A DNA stretch of 64,000 nt from an uncultured Shewanella sp. (GTDB lineage: Bacteria; Pseudomonadota; Gammaproteobacteria; Enterobacterales; Shewanellaceae), in NCBI RefSeq assembly GCF_947501665.1, contig NZ_CANMWS010000001.1, positions 186,001-250,000 of the forward strand, read 5' to 3'. Position numbers and translations under genes: made by a program. A model generated the notes under the pieces. It saw only the letters and a list, made by a program, of their open reading frames with translations, was not told the DNA's origin and ran no database searches. Below, in pieces: positions 15,959-26,931 of the stretch (position 1 is its first letter; each line of letters begins with the position of its first letter).

Positions 15959-16432
15959 ATGATAGCAACAGGTCAAAAACTGCCAGAATCTACCTTAAGT
16001 GAGCTCACCAGTGATGGCATGGTTACCCATGACGTCACTGAGTTATTTGCCAATAAGAAAGTTGTTTTATTTGCCGTGCCAGGCGCTTTTACCCCGACGT
16101 GCTCCGAAGCGCACTTGCCCGGTTTTGTGGTCCTCGCCGATGAGTTTAAAGCTAAAGGTGTGGATATTATTGCCTGCGTGTCGGTCAATGATGCTTTCGT
16201 TATGAAAGCCTGGGGCGCTGCACAAAACGCATCAGAGCTCATGATGCTTGCTGATGGTGATGCCAGTTTTACGCAAGCATTAGGCCTTGAGATGGATACT
16301 GCTGGTTTCGGTGGTGTGCGCTCACAGCGCTATGCGATGGTGATAGACAATGGCGTGGTAACTACGCTTAATGTTGAAGCACCCAAATCATTTGACGTTA
16401 GTAAAGCGGAAGTGATTTTAGCAGGGCTATAA
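15959..16432 (+). CDS. Peroxiredoxin (Prx5-type)
   Basis: 157 residues. It reduces hydroperoxides through a peroxidatic cysteine in GAFTPTCSEAHLPGF (about residue 49), the Prx5/AhpE-type motif. The later CVSVNDAFVMKAWG and DGDASFTQALGLE segments are typical of bacterial Prx5 proteins. It lacks the C-terminal glutaredoxin domain present in the hybrid Prx5-Grx of some gammaproteobacteria, so it must rely on separate glutaredoxin or thioredoxin. It lies 54 bases after galK with its own GAGAGAAA ribosome site and a terminator immediately downstream. Confidence 0.93.
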   Translation: MIATGQKLPESTLSELTSDGMVTHDVTELFANKKVVLFAVPGAFTPTCSEAHLPGFVVLADEFKAKGVDIIACVSVNDAFVMKAWGAAQNASELMMLADGDASFTQALGLEMDTAGFGGVRSQRYAMVIDNGVVTTLNVEAPKSFDVSKAEVILAGL

Positions 16433-16464
16433 GTTAAGTTTTCCACTTAAAATGGATTAAAGCA

Positions 16465-16493
16465 AGCGCCTTGATGGCGCTTTATTTGTTTTT
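16465..16493 (+). terminator. Intrinsic terminator after the peroxiredoxin gene
   Basis: AGCGCC and GGCGCT form a stem around TTGAT, followed by TTATTTGTTTTTT, 33 bases after the peroxiredoxin stop. It faces the convergent envZ gene. Confidence 0.82.
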
Positions 16494-16560
16494 TAATATT
16501 GCGTCCTAGATCTTAGCAATAAGAGACACACGTTTTTATGTAATGTCATTATTGATCTAA

Positions 16561-17880
16561 TTATTCCTGCGGTAACCAAACCTGGGCGTGTAATCCGCCT
16601 TCTTTACGATTGCTTAATATTACTTTTCCTTGGTGTCTGTCGACGATACGCCTGACAATAGCGAGTCCAAGACCTGAGCCTATGCTACCTCGAGCACTAT
16701 CGCCTTGAATAAAGGGTTCAAATAATTTGGGTATTTGGGCTTCATCTATACCTGTACCGTCGTCTTCAATACTAAAGCCAACTTGTTTTCCGTTAAATTG
16801 GGAACTGATTTTGACCCAGCCATTGCCGTAGCGAAAGGCGTTTTCGACAAAATTACTGATCACGCGCTTAATGGCCACAATTTGTATTGGGATCATAGGA
16901 AGATCGGCAAGCTCAACTTCAATACTGCCTTTTCTATTGGCTTCAGAATCCGCGACATCTTTAATAATGTCATTGAGTTGTGCCATCTCATGATTAGAGG
17001 ATTGATCTTGACGAATATAATCGATGAATTGATTAATAATCGCGTCCATGTCTTCGATGTCATGGGCGATCCCTTCTTTTAAATATTCATCTTGGCTGTT
17101 GATCATTTCTGAGGCTAAACGGATACGAGTTAGCGGTGTTCGTAAGTCGTGAGAAATGCCCGCCATTAACAGTGCCTTATCGTGTTCGAGTTGCTCCATA
17201 CTGTAAGACATTTGATTAAAAGCTTTTGTGACCGCAACCAACTCACTTGAGCCTGTTAAGGGCAAAGCTTTTGGAAATTCCCCACGAGAAACAGCAAGTG
17301 CGGAAGTTTGTAATCGTTTTAAAGGCGAGTTTTGTTTTCGTGCAAACCACCATCCGCCGGCAACGCTCAATGCGCCTATGACCATTAGATATAGGGTTAA
17401 AGGAGATAAATTTTGCTCACTAATATCATGCAAGGGAACCTTTACCCAGATGGAAGGGGCTTGTGGTGGGCGGATCCATATTTGAAATTCAGCACCTTGT
17501 GCGATGCGCACCTCAGCTGGACCGCCGAGATATTCAGACATTTGTGATGAAAAGTAACTGTAATAGGTTGCTTTATTGACGCCAGCTTCTCTTGCTTGTT
17601 TTTGATTGTAAATTCGAATGCCATCATCGCGTACTTTGGCGTTAAGGGCATCGACCATGCTGAGGTGTTCACGACCGACTTCAACGCCATCAATGAAAAG
17701 TAATTTTATTTGCCGCGCAATCAGCTGGTTTATTTGTTGATAGCTTGGTTTAATAAAGTAAACTGCCACAGAAATATACGAGACAATTTGGTTAGTTAAT
17801 AGTAAGCAACCAATCAACACCACCGTTTGACTAAAAGAGCTATGGGGGATGAATCGTTGCCACCAAGATGTTTTCATCAT
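16561..17880 (-). CDS. envZ: Osmosensing histidine kinase EnvZ
   Basis: 439 residues, inner-membrane sensor kinase. Two transmembrane helices (about 16-38 and 160-180) bracket a periplasmic domain of about 120 residues. A HAMP segment ([15 protein letters not shown]) precedes the H-box ([20 protein letters not shown], phospho-accepting His), and the ATPase has N-box ENAFRYG, DDGTGID and GSGLGLAIV. It phosphorylates and dephosphorylates OmpR to set porin expression. It abuts ompR without a gap (ompR stop, then envZ ATG), the conserved operon order. Confidence 0.95.
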   Translation of the reverse strand: MMKTSWWQRFIPHSSFSQTVVLIGCLLLTNQIVSYISVAVYFIKPSYQQINQLIARQIKLLFIDGVEVGREHLSMVDALNAKVRDDGIRIYNQKQAREAGVNKATYYSYFSSQMSEYLGGPAEVRIAQGAEFQIWIRPPQAPSIWVKVPLHDISEQNLSPLTLYLMVIGALSVAGGWWFARKQNSPLKRLQTSALAVSRGEFPKALPLTGSSELVAVTKAFNQMSYSMEQLEHDKALLMAGISHDLRTPLTRIRLASEMINSQDEYLKEGIAHDIEDMDAIINQFIDYIRQDQSSNHEMAQLNDIIKDVADSEANRKGSIEVELADLPMIPIQIVAIKRVISNFVENAFRYGNGWVKISSQFNGKQVGFSIEDDGTGIDEAQIPKLFEPFIQGDSARGSIGSGLGLAIVRRIVDRHQGKVILSNRKEGGLHAQVWLPQE

Positions 17881-18606
17881 TTAATGACGTTCACTGCCAT
17901 CAGGCACGAATACATAACCTAATCCCCAAACGGTTTGAATATACCTTGGGTTTGCGGCATCTTTTTCAATGAGTCGTCTAAGGCGAGAGACTTGCACATC
18001 GATAGACCTTTCTAGAGCGGAATAATCTCGACCGCGAGCTAAATTCATCAGTTTATCTCGAGACAGTGATTCTCTAGGGTGATTAACCAGTACTTTTAAC
18101 ACTGCAAACTCCCCACTGGTGAGAGAGATTGATTGCCCTTCTTTAATCATTTCTCGAGTAGCAAGGTTGAGGGTGAATTCGCCAAAATGGACTTCTTCTT
18201 CCTCCTGTGCTGGTGCTCCGGGTGCTTCAGTGGTGCGACGGCGCATGACAGCTTTGATGCGTGCAAGCAGCTCTCGAGGGTTAAAAGGTTTAGGTAAATA
18301 GTCATCGGCGCCCAATTCGAGTCCGATAATACGATCCACTTCATCGCCTTTAGCGGTTAGCATTACAATAGGTAATTGATCATCATCTTGGCGTAAGCGT
18401 TTACAAATGGATAAGCCATCTTCTCCAGGTAACATCAGATCCAATACCAGTAAATGGAAGTTTTCTCGTTCCAATAATCTGTCCATTTGTTCAGCATTTG
18501 CTGCACTACGTACTTGGTATCCTTGCTCGACCAAATAGCGTTCAAGTAGAGAACGCAAACGCATGTCATCATCAACGATGAGTATTTTGGAAGTTTCTTG
18601 TCCCAT
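17881..18606 (-). CDS. ompR: Response regulator OmpR
   Basis: 241 residues: receiver domain with acidic pocket (VDDDMRL) and phospho-acceptor Asp in LVLDLMLPGEDGLS, conserved Thr and Lys (MLTAKGDE, LPKPFNPRELLARI). It ends in an OmpR-type winged helix (SLTSGEFAVLKVLVNHPRE, VQTVWGLGY-like end). It binds porin and envelope gene promoters when phosphorylated by EnvZ. A lone run of glutamates (EEEEVHFGEF) forms the linker. It is first in the ompR-envZ operon, with the promoter in the 456-base gap upstream. Confidence 0.97.
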   Translation of the reverse strand: MGQETSKILIVDDDMRLRSLLERYLVEQGYQVRSAANAEQMDRLLERENFHLLVLDLMLPGEDGLSICKRLRQDDDQLPIVMLTAKGDEVDRIIGLELGADDYLPKPFNPRELLARIKAVMRRRTTEAPGAPAQEEEEVHFGEFTLNLATREMIKEGQSISLTSGEFAVLKVLVNHPRESLSRDKLMNLARGRDYSALERSIDVQVSRLRRLIEKDAANPRYIQTVWGLGYVFVPDGSERH

Positions 18607-19062
18607 GCTTTGTCCCTTTATTAGGCTGTGATGAATGATGACTTTTTAATATCATAGCAGTGTACTTCAGTTAATTTTTAAGCATATCGTATACAGTCTT
18701 CTTGTAATATAGTTGTTTTTCAGTCTTGATGGTGATTAAGCAGTAAAGAAATGTGAAGGTGAACATGTCTTTTTGCTATATAAATAAGTCATTAACATTA
18801 TGAAATGGTTATTAATATATCATAATGTTATTAAAAAAGGATAAATTGTAACTAATTTAAACGGCAGAAATAGAATTGTTGAGAAGTGTATTCAGTACTG
18901 ATTAACTATTTTTGATCTCTGTTGTTTATTCACACAGATGAGAACTCGATACTTTTCTTCTGGTGAGAGTCAATATTGCTTGCTGTCTGGGAGCAACAAA
19001 AATTGAGACATGAGATGAGGAAAGCTGAGTGATATATTTTGTATTGTCACTGAAATGAGTAC
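18607..19062. other. Gene-free region between ompR and greB
   Basis: AT-rich; should hold the ompR promoter (minus strand) and any greB terminator. A hairpin pairs AACATTATG (18794-18802) with CATAATGTT (18821-18829). It is followed on the plus strand by ATTAAAAAAGG. No convincing frame longer than 60 codons and no RNA gene recognised. Confidence 0.5.
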
Positions 19063-19557
19063 TTATGTACTAGGGTTGGTATAAGTAATGGTGTTGATAT
19101 ACCAAGTTTGCGGGCCGGTGGGGGTCTGCACTACAGCTTCATCATCCACCTCTTTTTTGATTAAGGCTCGTGCCATCGGGGAGTCAATTGATATATAATC
19201 TTTGCGGCCATAAATTTCATCGGGCCCGACAATGCGAAAAGACTTGTTATGCCCATCATCATTTTCTATTTCAACCCAAGCACCGAAAAAGACTTTACCA
19301 TTTTGTTCTGGACTATGATGGATGACATTTAATGCTTCAATGCGTTTCCTTAAAAAACGAACACGACTGTCAATTTGTCTTAGTAGGCGCTTGTTTTCTT
19401 TATAATCAGCATTTTCAGAACGATCGCCTAAGCTAGCGGCCCAAGTCACTTTTTTAGTAATTTCAGGTCGATATTCCCGCCATAGATAGTTCAATTCTTG
19501 ATTTAATTTATCAAACCCTTCAGGGGTAATTAGATTGGTTTTCACTGGAACACTCAA
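19063..19557 (-). CDS. greB: Transcription elongation factor GreB
   Basis: 164 residues. An N-terminal coiled coil enters the RNA polymerase secondary channel and stimulates cleavage of backtracked RNA. The family core is almost letter-perfect: LNYLWREYRPEITKKVTWAA, SLGDRSENADYKENKR with the acidic tip residues, and the C-terminal KVFFGAWVEIENDDG and YGRKDYISIDSPMARALIKK. That WREYRPE and ENDDG pattern distinguishes GreB from GreA. It is transcribed alone downstream of the alanine symporter terminator. Confidence 0.97.
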   Translation of the reverse strand: MSVPVKTNLITPEGFDKLNQELNYLWREYRPEITKKVTWAASLGDRSENADYKENKRLLRQIDSRVRFLRKRIEALNVIHHSPEQNGKVFFGAWVEIENDDGHNKSFRIVGPDEIYGRKDYISIDSPMARALIKKEVDDEAVVQTPTGPQTWYINTITYTNPST

Positions 19558-19598
19558 ATGTTATATAAGAATATTGAATGGGTTGATAATGACATAAA

Positions 19599-19623
19599 AA
19601 ACCACGCTCAACGAGCGTGGTTT
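19599..19623 (-). terminator. Intrinsic terminator of the alanine symporter gene
   Basis: AAACCACGCTC and GAGCGTGGTTT form a perfect 11-bp stem with loop AAC. Read on the minus strand it is followed by TTTATG with T-richness, 17 bases past the symporter stop. Confidence 0.85.
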
Positions 19624-19639
19624 GTTTATTGAATGAATA

Positions 19640-21118
19640 TTATGCTTTTGTGGGTTCCGAACCTTGGTCGCCCGCAGTGTCAGTATTTTCTTCAGGAGTT
19701 GCGGCCCCGTTCCAAATTCCCCCTTTTAAATTCGCGAGTTCAGGGAACTGATTGCTATTAAAAGTCGGTGTTTTTCCGGCTCTTAATTGATAGCGATAGT
19801 CATTGATGACCTTAATGGCAAGCTTAGATAGCATGAGTAAGGCAATAATATTAACGGTGGCCATGAGACCCATGGATAAGTCAGCTAAGTTCCAAACTAA
19901 ACCAATTTTGGCAACGGCGCCAAACATCACCATGGCTAACACACACATTCTAAATAAGGGCAGGGCTTTTTTATTATTGCGTGTTAAGAATAGGACATTG
20001 GTTTCAGCGTAAGAGTAATTTGCAATGATTGAAGTGAAACAAAAAAGTAAAATAGCTAAGCCAATAAAAATGCCGCCCCAAGCACCTACGTGGTTAGTGA
20101 GTGCTTGAATAGTAATGGCAATACCGTCATTATCTGCGCCCACGTCACCGGCTAATAAAATGATAGCCGCGGTTGCCGTACAGATAACTATCGTATCGAC
20201 AAAAACCCCCATCATTTGAATAAAACCTTGTGATGCAGGATGGTTTGGATTGGGTGAAGCACTGGCGGCAATATTGGCTGCGCTGCCCATACCGGCTTCG
20301 TTTGAAAATAAACCTCGTGCAATACCCGCTTGCATGGATTGTGCGATGGCATAACCTACGCCTCCAGCAACGACTTCTTGAACACCAAAGGCACTTTTGA
20401 TGACGAGCATAAAGATTGCAGGTAGTTCGCTGACATTCATGAGTACAATAATAAATGCGATGCCAATATAACCAAGGGCCATGACAGGAACAATGATCTC
20501 TGACACCTTCGCCACTTTTTTCAGTCCGCCAATGATGATTAACCCACTAAAAATGACTAGAGTGACTCCCACTGTCGTTGGCGAAATATCAAAAATACTG
20601 CTCATGGCACCAGAAATGGTATTGGCTTGAACGGCATTAAAGACGAGACCAAATGCTAGGATAAGGAAAAAGGCAAACAACACTCCCATCCAACGTTTTC
20701 CTAGCCCGTTTTCCATGTAATATGAAGGGCCGCCGCGAAATTGTCCATCTTTGTCTCGGACTTTATAGACTTGTGCTAGAGTGGATTCAACCATAGCTGT
20801 GGCCATACCGAGTACAGCGATGAGCCACATCCAAAAAATAGCCCCAGGTCCCGCTGCGCTGATCGCCACAGCAACACCTGCCATGTTACCCGCTCCGACT
20901 CTGGCGGCCATGCTGGTACAGAATACTTGAAAGGAAGTGAGTCCATCTTTCGTTGGACCCTGACGACTTTTGAGCATTAATTTTGCTGAATGTTTAAAAT
21001 GAGTCACTTGTATGAAGGCAAGACGTAAGGTGAAATATAATCCTGCGGCAACCAGCCCATAGATCAATACTTTTCCCCAGAGTAAATCGTTTAAAAAATT
21101 AACAATAGTGTCTAACAT
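19640..21118 (-). CDS. Sodium/alanine (glycine) symporter, AGCS family
   Basis: 492 residues, about eleven membrane helices. Family features: GNMAGVAVAISAAGPGAIFW near residue 85, RGGPSYYMENGLGKRWMGVL at about 130 and GLFSNEAGMGSAANIAASA at about 270, which together define the AlsT/DagA group. It takes up alanine or glycine with sodium across the inner membrane. The hydrophilic C-terminus of about 45 residues (ending DTAGDQGSEPTKA) is cytoplasmic. It is transcribed alone and followed by a clean terminator. Substrate preference between alanine and glycine cannot be told from sequence. Confidence 0.92.
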   Translation of the reverse strand: MLDTIVNFLNDLLWGKVLIYGLVAAGLYFTLRLAFIQVTHFKHSAKLMLKSRQGPTKDGLTSFQVFCTSMAARVGAGNMAGVAVAISAAGPGAIFWMWLIAVLGMATAMVESTLAQVYKVRDKDGQFRGGPSYYMENGLGKRWMGVLFAFFLILAFGLVFNAVQANTISGAMSSIFDISPTTVGVTLVIFSGLIIIGGLKKVAKVSEIIVPVMALGYIGIAFIIVLMNVSELPAIFMLVIKSAFGVQEVVAGGVGYAIAQSMQAGIARGLFSNEAGMGSAANIAASASPNPNHPASQGFIQMMGVFVDTIVICTATAAIILLAGDVGADNDGIAITIQALTNHVGAWGGIFIGLAILLFCFTSIIANYSYAETNVLFLTRNNKKALPLFRMCVLAMVMFGAVAKIGLVWNLADLSMGLMATVNIIALLMLSKLAIKVINDYRYQLRAGKTPTFNSNQFPELANLKGGIWNGAATPEENTDTAGDQGSEPTKA

Positions 21119-22065
21119 TTTTTATTATTCCTCACTACTAAACCTAAATTCGTACCGAAACGATTTTAGTATTTGGCTGAATGTGATTTTTTCAACAAAA
21201 TATGAATATTTTATAAACAAAGTTATGAAAGTAAAACGAATGACTTTGTTTATATTTATATCGTCTTTTTATGGATGACAAACATTCATATTTTTTCGAA
21301 ACCTTTTATTTATCTTATTTTAAATTATATTAATATCGTTGTTATTTAAAAAATAGGCACAGCAAAATAGCACACATCTGAATACTAATCATTATTTTTT
21401 GCTGACACCAATAAATGGTTAATCTTTGTGTTAATTTGTTTTTTTATTGTTAATAAAAATTGTTTTTATAAAGTGTTATTTAGTGATTGTTGCCTTTTTA
21501 GTCACTTTTTAAGAGTGGTTATAGGTCAATATAGTGTCATTGTGCTTTTTTGTGTCGATGGCATTATCTGCCGATGAAGCTTGATTGAATATTATTGAAT
21601 GTAAAATTGAGTATCACTTCATACTTCAATTATTAATGAAACTTAAATTGGAATGTTTTATTGATGATTACGCTTTATTTTTAGCGTGGAAGAACATTTT
21701 TATATAATTATTTTAAAAACAGTATTTTTTATTTCGTAATAATATAATCATTAAGATATTTAATGTTAATTAACGTTTTAACCTCATCTTAATATGGGTA
21801 CTTTATTTATTGGATGGAATATTGACTAACGAGAGTGAGTGCTGTTTTGTTTTTATGAAATCGACTGTAGCCATGAATTTTATTATGTTGATTACTTATT
21901 TGTTTTTTATGGTTATTTACATATTTTTGGCAGGTTAATTCGACGCGTTATTTGCTTGTTTGATTGGGTGAAATTTCAGCTGTTTGGGATTGGAGGTTAA
22001 CCTTGCTTAGCGCCTGTGGTATTGTGGGCATAATTTTGATTTTCAATCTAGGCTCAATTCTATTT
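21119..22065. other. Long AT-rich gap between the symporter and tex
   Basis: About 950 bases with runs of A/T and no convincing gene. It must contain the symporter promoter (minus strand) and the tex promoter (plus strand). An in-frame TTG at 21964 extends the tex frame by 34 codons of hydrophobic nonsense and is not used as the start. No RNA gene, terminator or operator could be identified by eye. Confidence 0.5.
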
Positions 22066-24408
22066 ATGCAAAATATTGCTCACATTATTGCTCATGAACT
22101 TAAGGTTAACGAGCAGCAAGTTACGTCTACGATTAAATTATTAGACGAAGGGGCTACAGTGCCTTTTGTGGCTCGATATCGTAAAGAAGCAACAGGTGGA
22201 TTGGATGATACCCAATTACGTAATCTTTATAGCCGATTACAGTATTTACGTGATTTAAATGAACGACGTGAAGTAATATTGTCTAGCATCGATACTCAAG
22301 GAAAGTTAACGGTTGAATTGAGTCAGGCCATTAATATGGCTGAGAGTAAAACTCGCTTAGAAGATCTGTATCTCCCCTTTAAGCCTAAAAGACGTACTAA
22401 GGGTCAAATAGCCATTGAAGCTGGGTTAGCGCCACTGGCGGATACCTTGTTGTCTTTAAGACAAGGAACGCTAGAAGACATTGCTGAGCAATATTGTAAT
22501 GAGGCTGCGGGTTTTAACGATGTCAAGACAGTATTAGAAGGGGCGCGTTTTATTTTGATGGAACGCTTTGCTGAGGATGCAGAGCTATTAAGAAAAATCC
22601 GTCGCCATGTGAGCCAAAGTGCTCAAATTGAAAGTAAACTCATTAAAGGCAAAGAAAAGCAGGCGATTAAGTTTAAGGATTATTTTAATCACAGTGAAAA
22701 ATTGCTAAAAGTGCCATCCCATCGTGCATTAGCTATGCTACGGGGTCGAAATGAAGGGGCACTGTCTTTATCTTTGAATGTTGATCCCAGTCAAGAGGGG
22801 GAGAAAAATAAAAGCAGTTATTGTGTGGTGATTATTGCTGAACATTTAGGGTTTAATTTAGGGTCGAGTGATATTGAACAATGGCTTAAAACCGTTATCA
22901 CGGCCACTTGGCGGATTAAAGTGTTACCACAAATGGAAACCGAGTTTTTTGCTCGTATGCGTGAAATGGCTGAAAATGATTCCATTAAAGTGTTTAGTCG
23001 TAATTTGTCTGATTTATTAATGGCGCCGCCGACAGGTTCGAAAGTCACATTAGGCTTAGATCCAGGGTTACGTAGTGGCGTTAAAGTCGCTATTGTGAAT
23101 GAAACAAGTAAATGTGTTGCGCATACGACTATTTTTCCTCATGCCCCTCAAAATCAATGGGATAAATCTATCCGGACTTTATCTAACTTGGTTAAAATGC
23201 ATAAAGTCGAGCTTATTGCTATTGGCAATGGTACGGCTTCTCGTGAAACCGATAAGCTGGCCAGTGAATTGATAACGGCGTTAAAAACAGAGTGTCCCAC
23301 ATTAATTAAAGTCATGGTGAGTGAAGCGGGTGCATCTGTGTATTCAGCATCAGCTTTGGCTGCGCAGGAATTTCCTGATTTAGATGTTTCTATTCGTGGT
23401 GCTGTGTCGATAGCACGCAGATTACAGGATCCTTTGGCCGAATTAGTGAAAATAGAACCTAAAGCGATAGGTGTGGGACAATATCAACACGATGTGAGTC
23501 AAAGTCAATTGTCTCTTTCTTTAGAGGCTGTTGTTGAAGATTGTGTTAATGCTGTTGGTGTGGATGTAAATATGGCTTCACCTTCGTTGCTTGCACAAGT
23601 TGCTGGTTTGAATAAGACCTTAGCAAGAAATATTGTGCAATATCGTGATGAAAATGGCCGCTTTGATAATCGTAAAGCGTTACTCAAGGTGCCGAGATTA
23701 GGCCCAAAAGCGTTTGAACAAGCAGCGGGATTTTTACGTATTTCAGATGGCAACCATCCACTTGATGGTTCGGCTGTCCACCCTGAGGCTTACGCGTTAG
23801 TTGAGTCTATTGCAAAAGCGAAACAGCAAACCCTTGATGCTTTGATTGGTAATACTGAGGTGTTAAAAAGCACGGATCCCCAAGCTTTTACGACTGAGGC
23901 TTTTGGTTTGCCAACAGTCACTGACATTTTAGAAGAGTTAGATAAACCCGGTCGAGATCCTCGAGGTGAATTTAAAACGGCTAACTTCAAAGAAGGTGTG
24001 CAAGAGGTTCGTGATCTTAAACTTGATATGATCCTTGAAGGTGTGGTGACTAATGTGACTAACTTTGGTGCATTTGTCGATGTTGGCGTTCATCAAGATG
24101 GATTGGTCCATATTTCCTCTTTAACCGATAAATTTGTTAGCGATCCGCACACGCTTGTTAAAGCGGGTGACGTTGTTAAAGTTAAAGTGATGGAAGTGGA
24201 TGTTGAGCGTAAGCGGATCAGTTTAAGTATGCGCCTTAACGATAAAGCGGGTGAGGTTAAGACTAAGCCTGCTGATGCGCCAAGGCATAAGCCTCAGGCT
24301 AAACGCCATCATCACCAAGAGCAAGCCGTAAAAAGTAAACCAAAGCAACCGATGAATGCTGCGATGGGGAATGCTTTTGCTGATGCATTTGCTAAGTTAA
24401 AGAAATAG
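22066..24408 (+). CDS. tex: Tex-family RNA-binding transcription accessory protein
   Basis: 780 residues from ATG 22066, matching E. coli Tex (773). Domains in order: Tex N-terminal helices with [20 protein letters not shown], a YqgF/RNase-H-like domain ([17 protein letters not shown]), a helix-hairpin-helix pair ([38 protein letters not shown]) and a C-terminal S1 domain ([20 protein letters not shown]). The tail after S1 is basic and histidine-rich. Tex-like proteins bind nucleic acid and affect transcription and stress survival. It is transcribed alone. Start choice: the upstream TTG extension has no family similarity. Confidence 0.95.
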   Translation: MQNIAHIIAHELKVNEQQVTSTIKLLDEGATVPFVARYRKEATGGLDDTQLRNLYSRLQYLRDLNERREVILSSIDTQGKLTVELSQAINMAESKTRLEDLYLPFKPKRRTKGQIAIEAGLAPLADTLLSLRQGTLEDIAEQYCNEAAGFNDVKTVLEGARFILMERFAEDAELLRKIRRHVSQSAQIESKLIKGKEKQAIKFKDYFNHSEKLLKVPSHRALAMLRGRNEGALSLSLNVDPSQEGEKNKSSYCVVIIAEHLGFNLGSSDIEQWLKTVITATWRIKVLPQMETEFFARMREMAENDSIKVFSRNLSDLLMAPPTGSKVTLGLDPGLRSGVKVAIVNETSKCVAHTTIFPHAPQNQWDKSIRTLSNLVKMHKVELIAIGNGTASRETDKLASELITALKTECPTLIKVMVSEAGASVYSASALAAQEFPDLDVSIRGAVSIARRLQDPLAELVKIEPKAIGVGQYQHDVSQSQLSLSLEAVVEDCVNAVGVDVNMASPSLLAQVAGLNKTLARNIVQYRDENGRFDNRKALLKVPRLGPKAFEQAAGFLRISDGNHPLDGSAVHPEAYALVESIAKAKQQTLDALIGNTEVLKSTDPQAFTTEAFGLPTVTDILEELDKPGRDPRGEFKTANFKEGVQEVRDLKLDMILEGVVTNVTNFGAFVDVGVHQDGLVHISSLTDKFVSDPHTLVKAGDVVKVKVMEVDVERKRISLSMRLNDKAGEVKTKPADAPRHKPQAKRHHHQEQAVKSKPKQPMNAAMGNAFADAFAKLKK

Positions 24409-24420
24409 TGTTCGAGGTAT

Positions 24421-24440
24421 GGCCCGCAAACAATGCGGGC
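24421..24440 (+). terminator. GC-rich hairpin after tex
   Basis: GCCCGC (24422-24427) pairs with GCGGGC (24435-24440) shortly after the tex stop. No T-run follows, so it may be Rho-assisted or simply stabilise the end. Confidence 0.45.
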
Positions 24441-24578
24441 TAACAATGTGCTTATTGTAAAGTTGATATTGATGTATAAAAAATTTTAGATAACTTCCCT
24501 TATGGACGAGGATTGACTATTGCTTAGTTCAATATTGCACGGTAAATACGTGCAAGTTGTTCCATTGAGAGGTTGTAT

Positions 24579-26576
24579 ATGCAAGATAGAGTCAACTTAG
24601 GTCCATTTCGATCTATTTTAGTCTTTTGTGTTATCGCGTTGGTTGTGATGATGGCAAGCCGATTGGGTTTCAGCTTATGGCAAGCCGATCGCGTTAGTGC
24701 GGCAGATGGCTGGTCTAATTTACTTATCCAAGGCTTGCGAGTGGATGTCGCCACTTTATGTTGGCTTTGGGGAGTCGCTGCACTAGGCACGGCCCTTTTT
24801 AGTGGTTCACATTTTATCGGCCGTTTATGGCATGTTATTTTAAGGAGCTGGCTAACCATAGGGTTATGGTTAATTGTGTTTTTAGAGGCATCGACACCCG
24901 CCTTTATAGAAGAATACGGAATTCGACCTAATCGGCTTTATGTTGAATACCTTATTTATCCTAAAGAAGTACTTTCAATGTTATGGGCCGGCCGTCCAAT
25001 AGAAGTGATTTTCTCACTATTATTGACCATAGTGACTCTTTGGTTTGGTTGGCGTTTAAGTGGTTCATTACTTAAAAAAGTCACTTATCCTCGCTTTTTT
25101 TGGCGACCAGTGATTGCGTTGATGGTGATTATTGTGACTTTCGCAGGAGCGCGATCGACACTGGGGCATAGACCGTTAAATCCTGCTATGGTGGCATTTT
25201 CAACGGATCCTTTAGTTAACTCTTTAGTCATCAATTCTTCTTATTCATTATTTTTTGCCATCAATCAGATGGGCAGTGAAGCCGATGCGGCTAAGATTTA
25301 CGGTAAGATGGATGAAGATAACATTGTTTCTTTGGTGAGAGCGGATAGCGGTCGTCCTTTGAGCGAGTTTACGTCTACGGAGTTTCCAAGTCGTACTTTT
25401 AATAAAGCGAGTTATACCGGCAAGCCTAAGAACTTAGTGATTATTTTAGAAGAAAGTCTCGGCGCCCAATTTGTCGGTAATTTAGGCGGGCTTCCCTTGA
25501 CCCCTAATTTGGATAAGTTATCTCAACAGGGCTGGTCGTTTAATGACTTGTATGCAACGGGCACACGTTCAGTGAGAGGGATTGAGGCAGTTACCACTGG
25601 GTTCACACCAACTCCAGCACGTTCTGTGGTGAAATTAGGCAAGAGCCAGACTAATTTTTTCACTATTGCGGATTTATTATCTAAAAAAGGATACACCACT
25701 CAGTTTATTTATGGTGGAGAAAGCTATTTTGATAATATGCGCAGCTTCTTTTTAGGTAATGGTTTTCAGGATATTGTTGATGAAACCGATTATGACTCAC
25801 CTGCTTTTGTGGGGTCATGGGGCGTGTCGGATGAAGATCTCATGCGTAAGGCTAATAGTGAATTTGAGCGTTTACATAAGCAAGGTAAACCTTTTGCTAG
25901 TTTAGTGTTTAGTTCGAGTAACCATGATCCTTTTGAGTTTCCTGATGACCGTATTAAGTTATATGAACAACCTAAGCAAACGCGTAATAATGCCGCTAAA
26001 TATGCTGATTTTGCCATTGGTGAATTTTTTAAATTAGCGAAGAAATCTGATTATTGGAAAGATACGGTTTTCTTGATTGTTGCTGATCATGACAGCCGTG
26101 TGAGTGGAGCGAGCTTGGTCCCTATTTCACGTTTTAGGATCCCAGGTGTTATTTTAGGTGAGGGGATTGCACCTAAACAAGATAATCGTGTTGTCAGTCA
26201 AATCGACTTAGCTCCAACATTGTTATCTTTAATAGGAATTTCAGCAACTTACCCTATGCTAGGGCAGGATTTAACTCAGGTGAGTGATGATTGGCCTGGC
26301 CGAGCTCTAATGCAATATGATAAAAATATGGCTTATATGCGAGGAAATGATGTGGTGATTTTGCAGCCTGAGCATGCGCCAAAAGGTTTTGAATATAATC
26401 CTAATGAGCAAAGTTTAACGCCTCAGGCACAAAGTAAGAATATGAAACAAACTGCACTTGCTTGGGCATTATGGGGAAGCTTAGCTTATCAAAAAGGCTA
26501 TTTTAATGTTAATGGGCTAAATGATAATCCACTCAGTGAAAAAACACTCGATACAGAAGGAAAAAGTAGTGATTAA
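24579..26576 (+). CDS. LtaS-like sulfatase-fold membrane phosphotransferase
   Basis: 665 residues from ATG 24579, preceded by GAGAGG. Five hydrophobic helices occupy residues about 8-180. The large periplasmic domain then has the alkaline-phosphatase/sulfatase fold: NLVIILEESLGAQFVGNLGG with the metal glutamate, the catalytic-threonine loop ATGTRSVRGIEA, FIYGGESYFDNM and DTVFLIVADHDSRVSG. This is the LtaS/OpgB-type family, which in gammaproteobacteria transfers glycerol- or ethanolamine-phosphate onto envelope glycans or lipids. The exact substrate is unknown. It is monocistronic, ending at a strong terminator. Confidence 0.85.
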   Translation: MQDRVNLGPFRSILVFCVIALVVMMASRLGFSLWQADRVSAADGWSNLLIQGLRVDVATLCWLWGVAALGTALFSGSHFIGRLWHVILRSWLTIGLWLIVFLEASTPAFIEEYGIRPNRLYVEYLIYPKEVLSMLWAGRPIEVIFSLLLTIVTLWFGWRLSGSLLKKVTYPRFFWRPVIALMVIIVTFAGARSTLGHRPLNPAMVAFSTDPLVNSLVINSSYSLFFAINQMGSEADAAKIYGKMDEDNIVSLVRADSGRPLSEFTSTEFPSRTFNKASYTGKPKNLVIILEESLGAQFVGNLGGLPLTPNLDKLSQQGWSFNDLYATGTRSVRGIEAVTTGFTPTPARSVVKLGKSQTNFFTIADLLSKKGYTTQFIYGGESYFDNMRSFFLGNGFQDIVDETDYDSPAFVGSWGVSDEDLMRKANSEFERLHKQGKPFASLVFSSSNHDPFEFPDDRIKLYEQPKQTRNNAAKYADFAIGEFFKLAKKSDYWKDTVFLIVADHDSRVSGASLVPISRFRIPGVILGEGIAPKQDNRVVSQIDLAPTLLSLIGISATYPMLGQDLTQVSDDWPGRALMQYDKNMAYMRGNDVVILQPEHAPKGFEYNPNEQSLTPQAQSKNMKQTALAWALWGSLAYQKGYFNVNGLNDNPLSEKTLDTEGKSSD

Positions 26577-26614
26577 TCTATTTTAATAAAGGGGTTATTT
26601 AAGTGTTTTTTACT

Positions 26615-26641
26615 AAGGGATAGCTGTGCTATCCCTTTTTT
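26615..26641 (+). terminator. Strong intrinsic terminator after the LtaS-like gene
   Basis: AAGGGATAGC and GCTATCCCTT form a perfect 10-bp stem around TGT, followed by TTTTATT. Confidence 0.9.
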
Positions 26642-26705
26642 ATTCAGCTTAGATTAAAGCATCTTCTATAAACTTAAGGACTCAAAGCTAAGTTGGAGAA
26701 GCAAT

Positions 26706-26801
26706 ATGAAGTTAATCAATATGAAGTTAATTATGACAGAGGTCGTAAAACTCGTTATTTTATTCTCTTTATTACTTTGGATCCCACATATCTTAAATTA
26801 A
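26706..26801 (+). CDS. Possible 31-aa single-TM small protein
   Basis: 31 codons from ATG with GGAGAAG six bases upstream. The sequence MKLINMKLIMTEVVKLVILF, then SLLLWIPHILN, is hydrophobic over residues 13-28 and could be one membrane helix. An immediate duplication of ATATGAAGTTAAT makes the first residues repeat. It lies after the LtaS-like terminator, so it would need its own promoter. Small hydrophobic frames arise easily by chance in AT-rich DNA; the ribosome site is the main support. Confidence 0.35.
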   Translation: MKLINMKLIMTEVVKLVILFSLLLWIPHILN

Positions 26802-26931
26802 GCTGGAACTGAATGGGTAAAAATAAGTCTGATTACTTACTGACATTATTGGATTTATTTTTACTTATTATCAGGTGTTGTATTTTTGGTCGCTATTGTA
26901 TAGACACTTTTTATTTCTCAGGAGGTGATTG

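Noticed and set aside
21964..22065. Tex starting at an upstream TTG with 34 extra hydrophobic residues
   Set aside because: The extension has no family similarity; the protein aligns from [14 protein letters not shown] at 22066.
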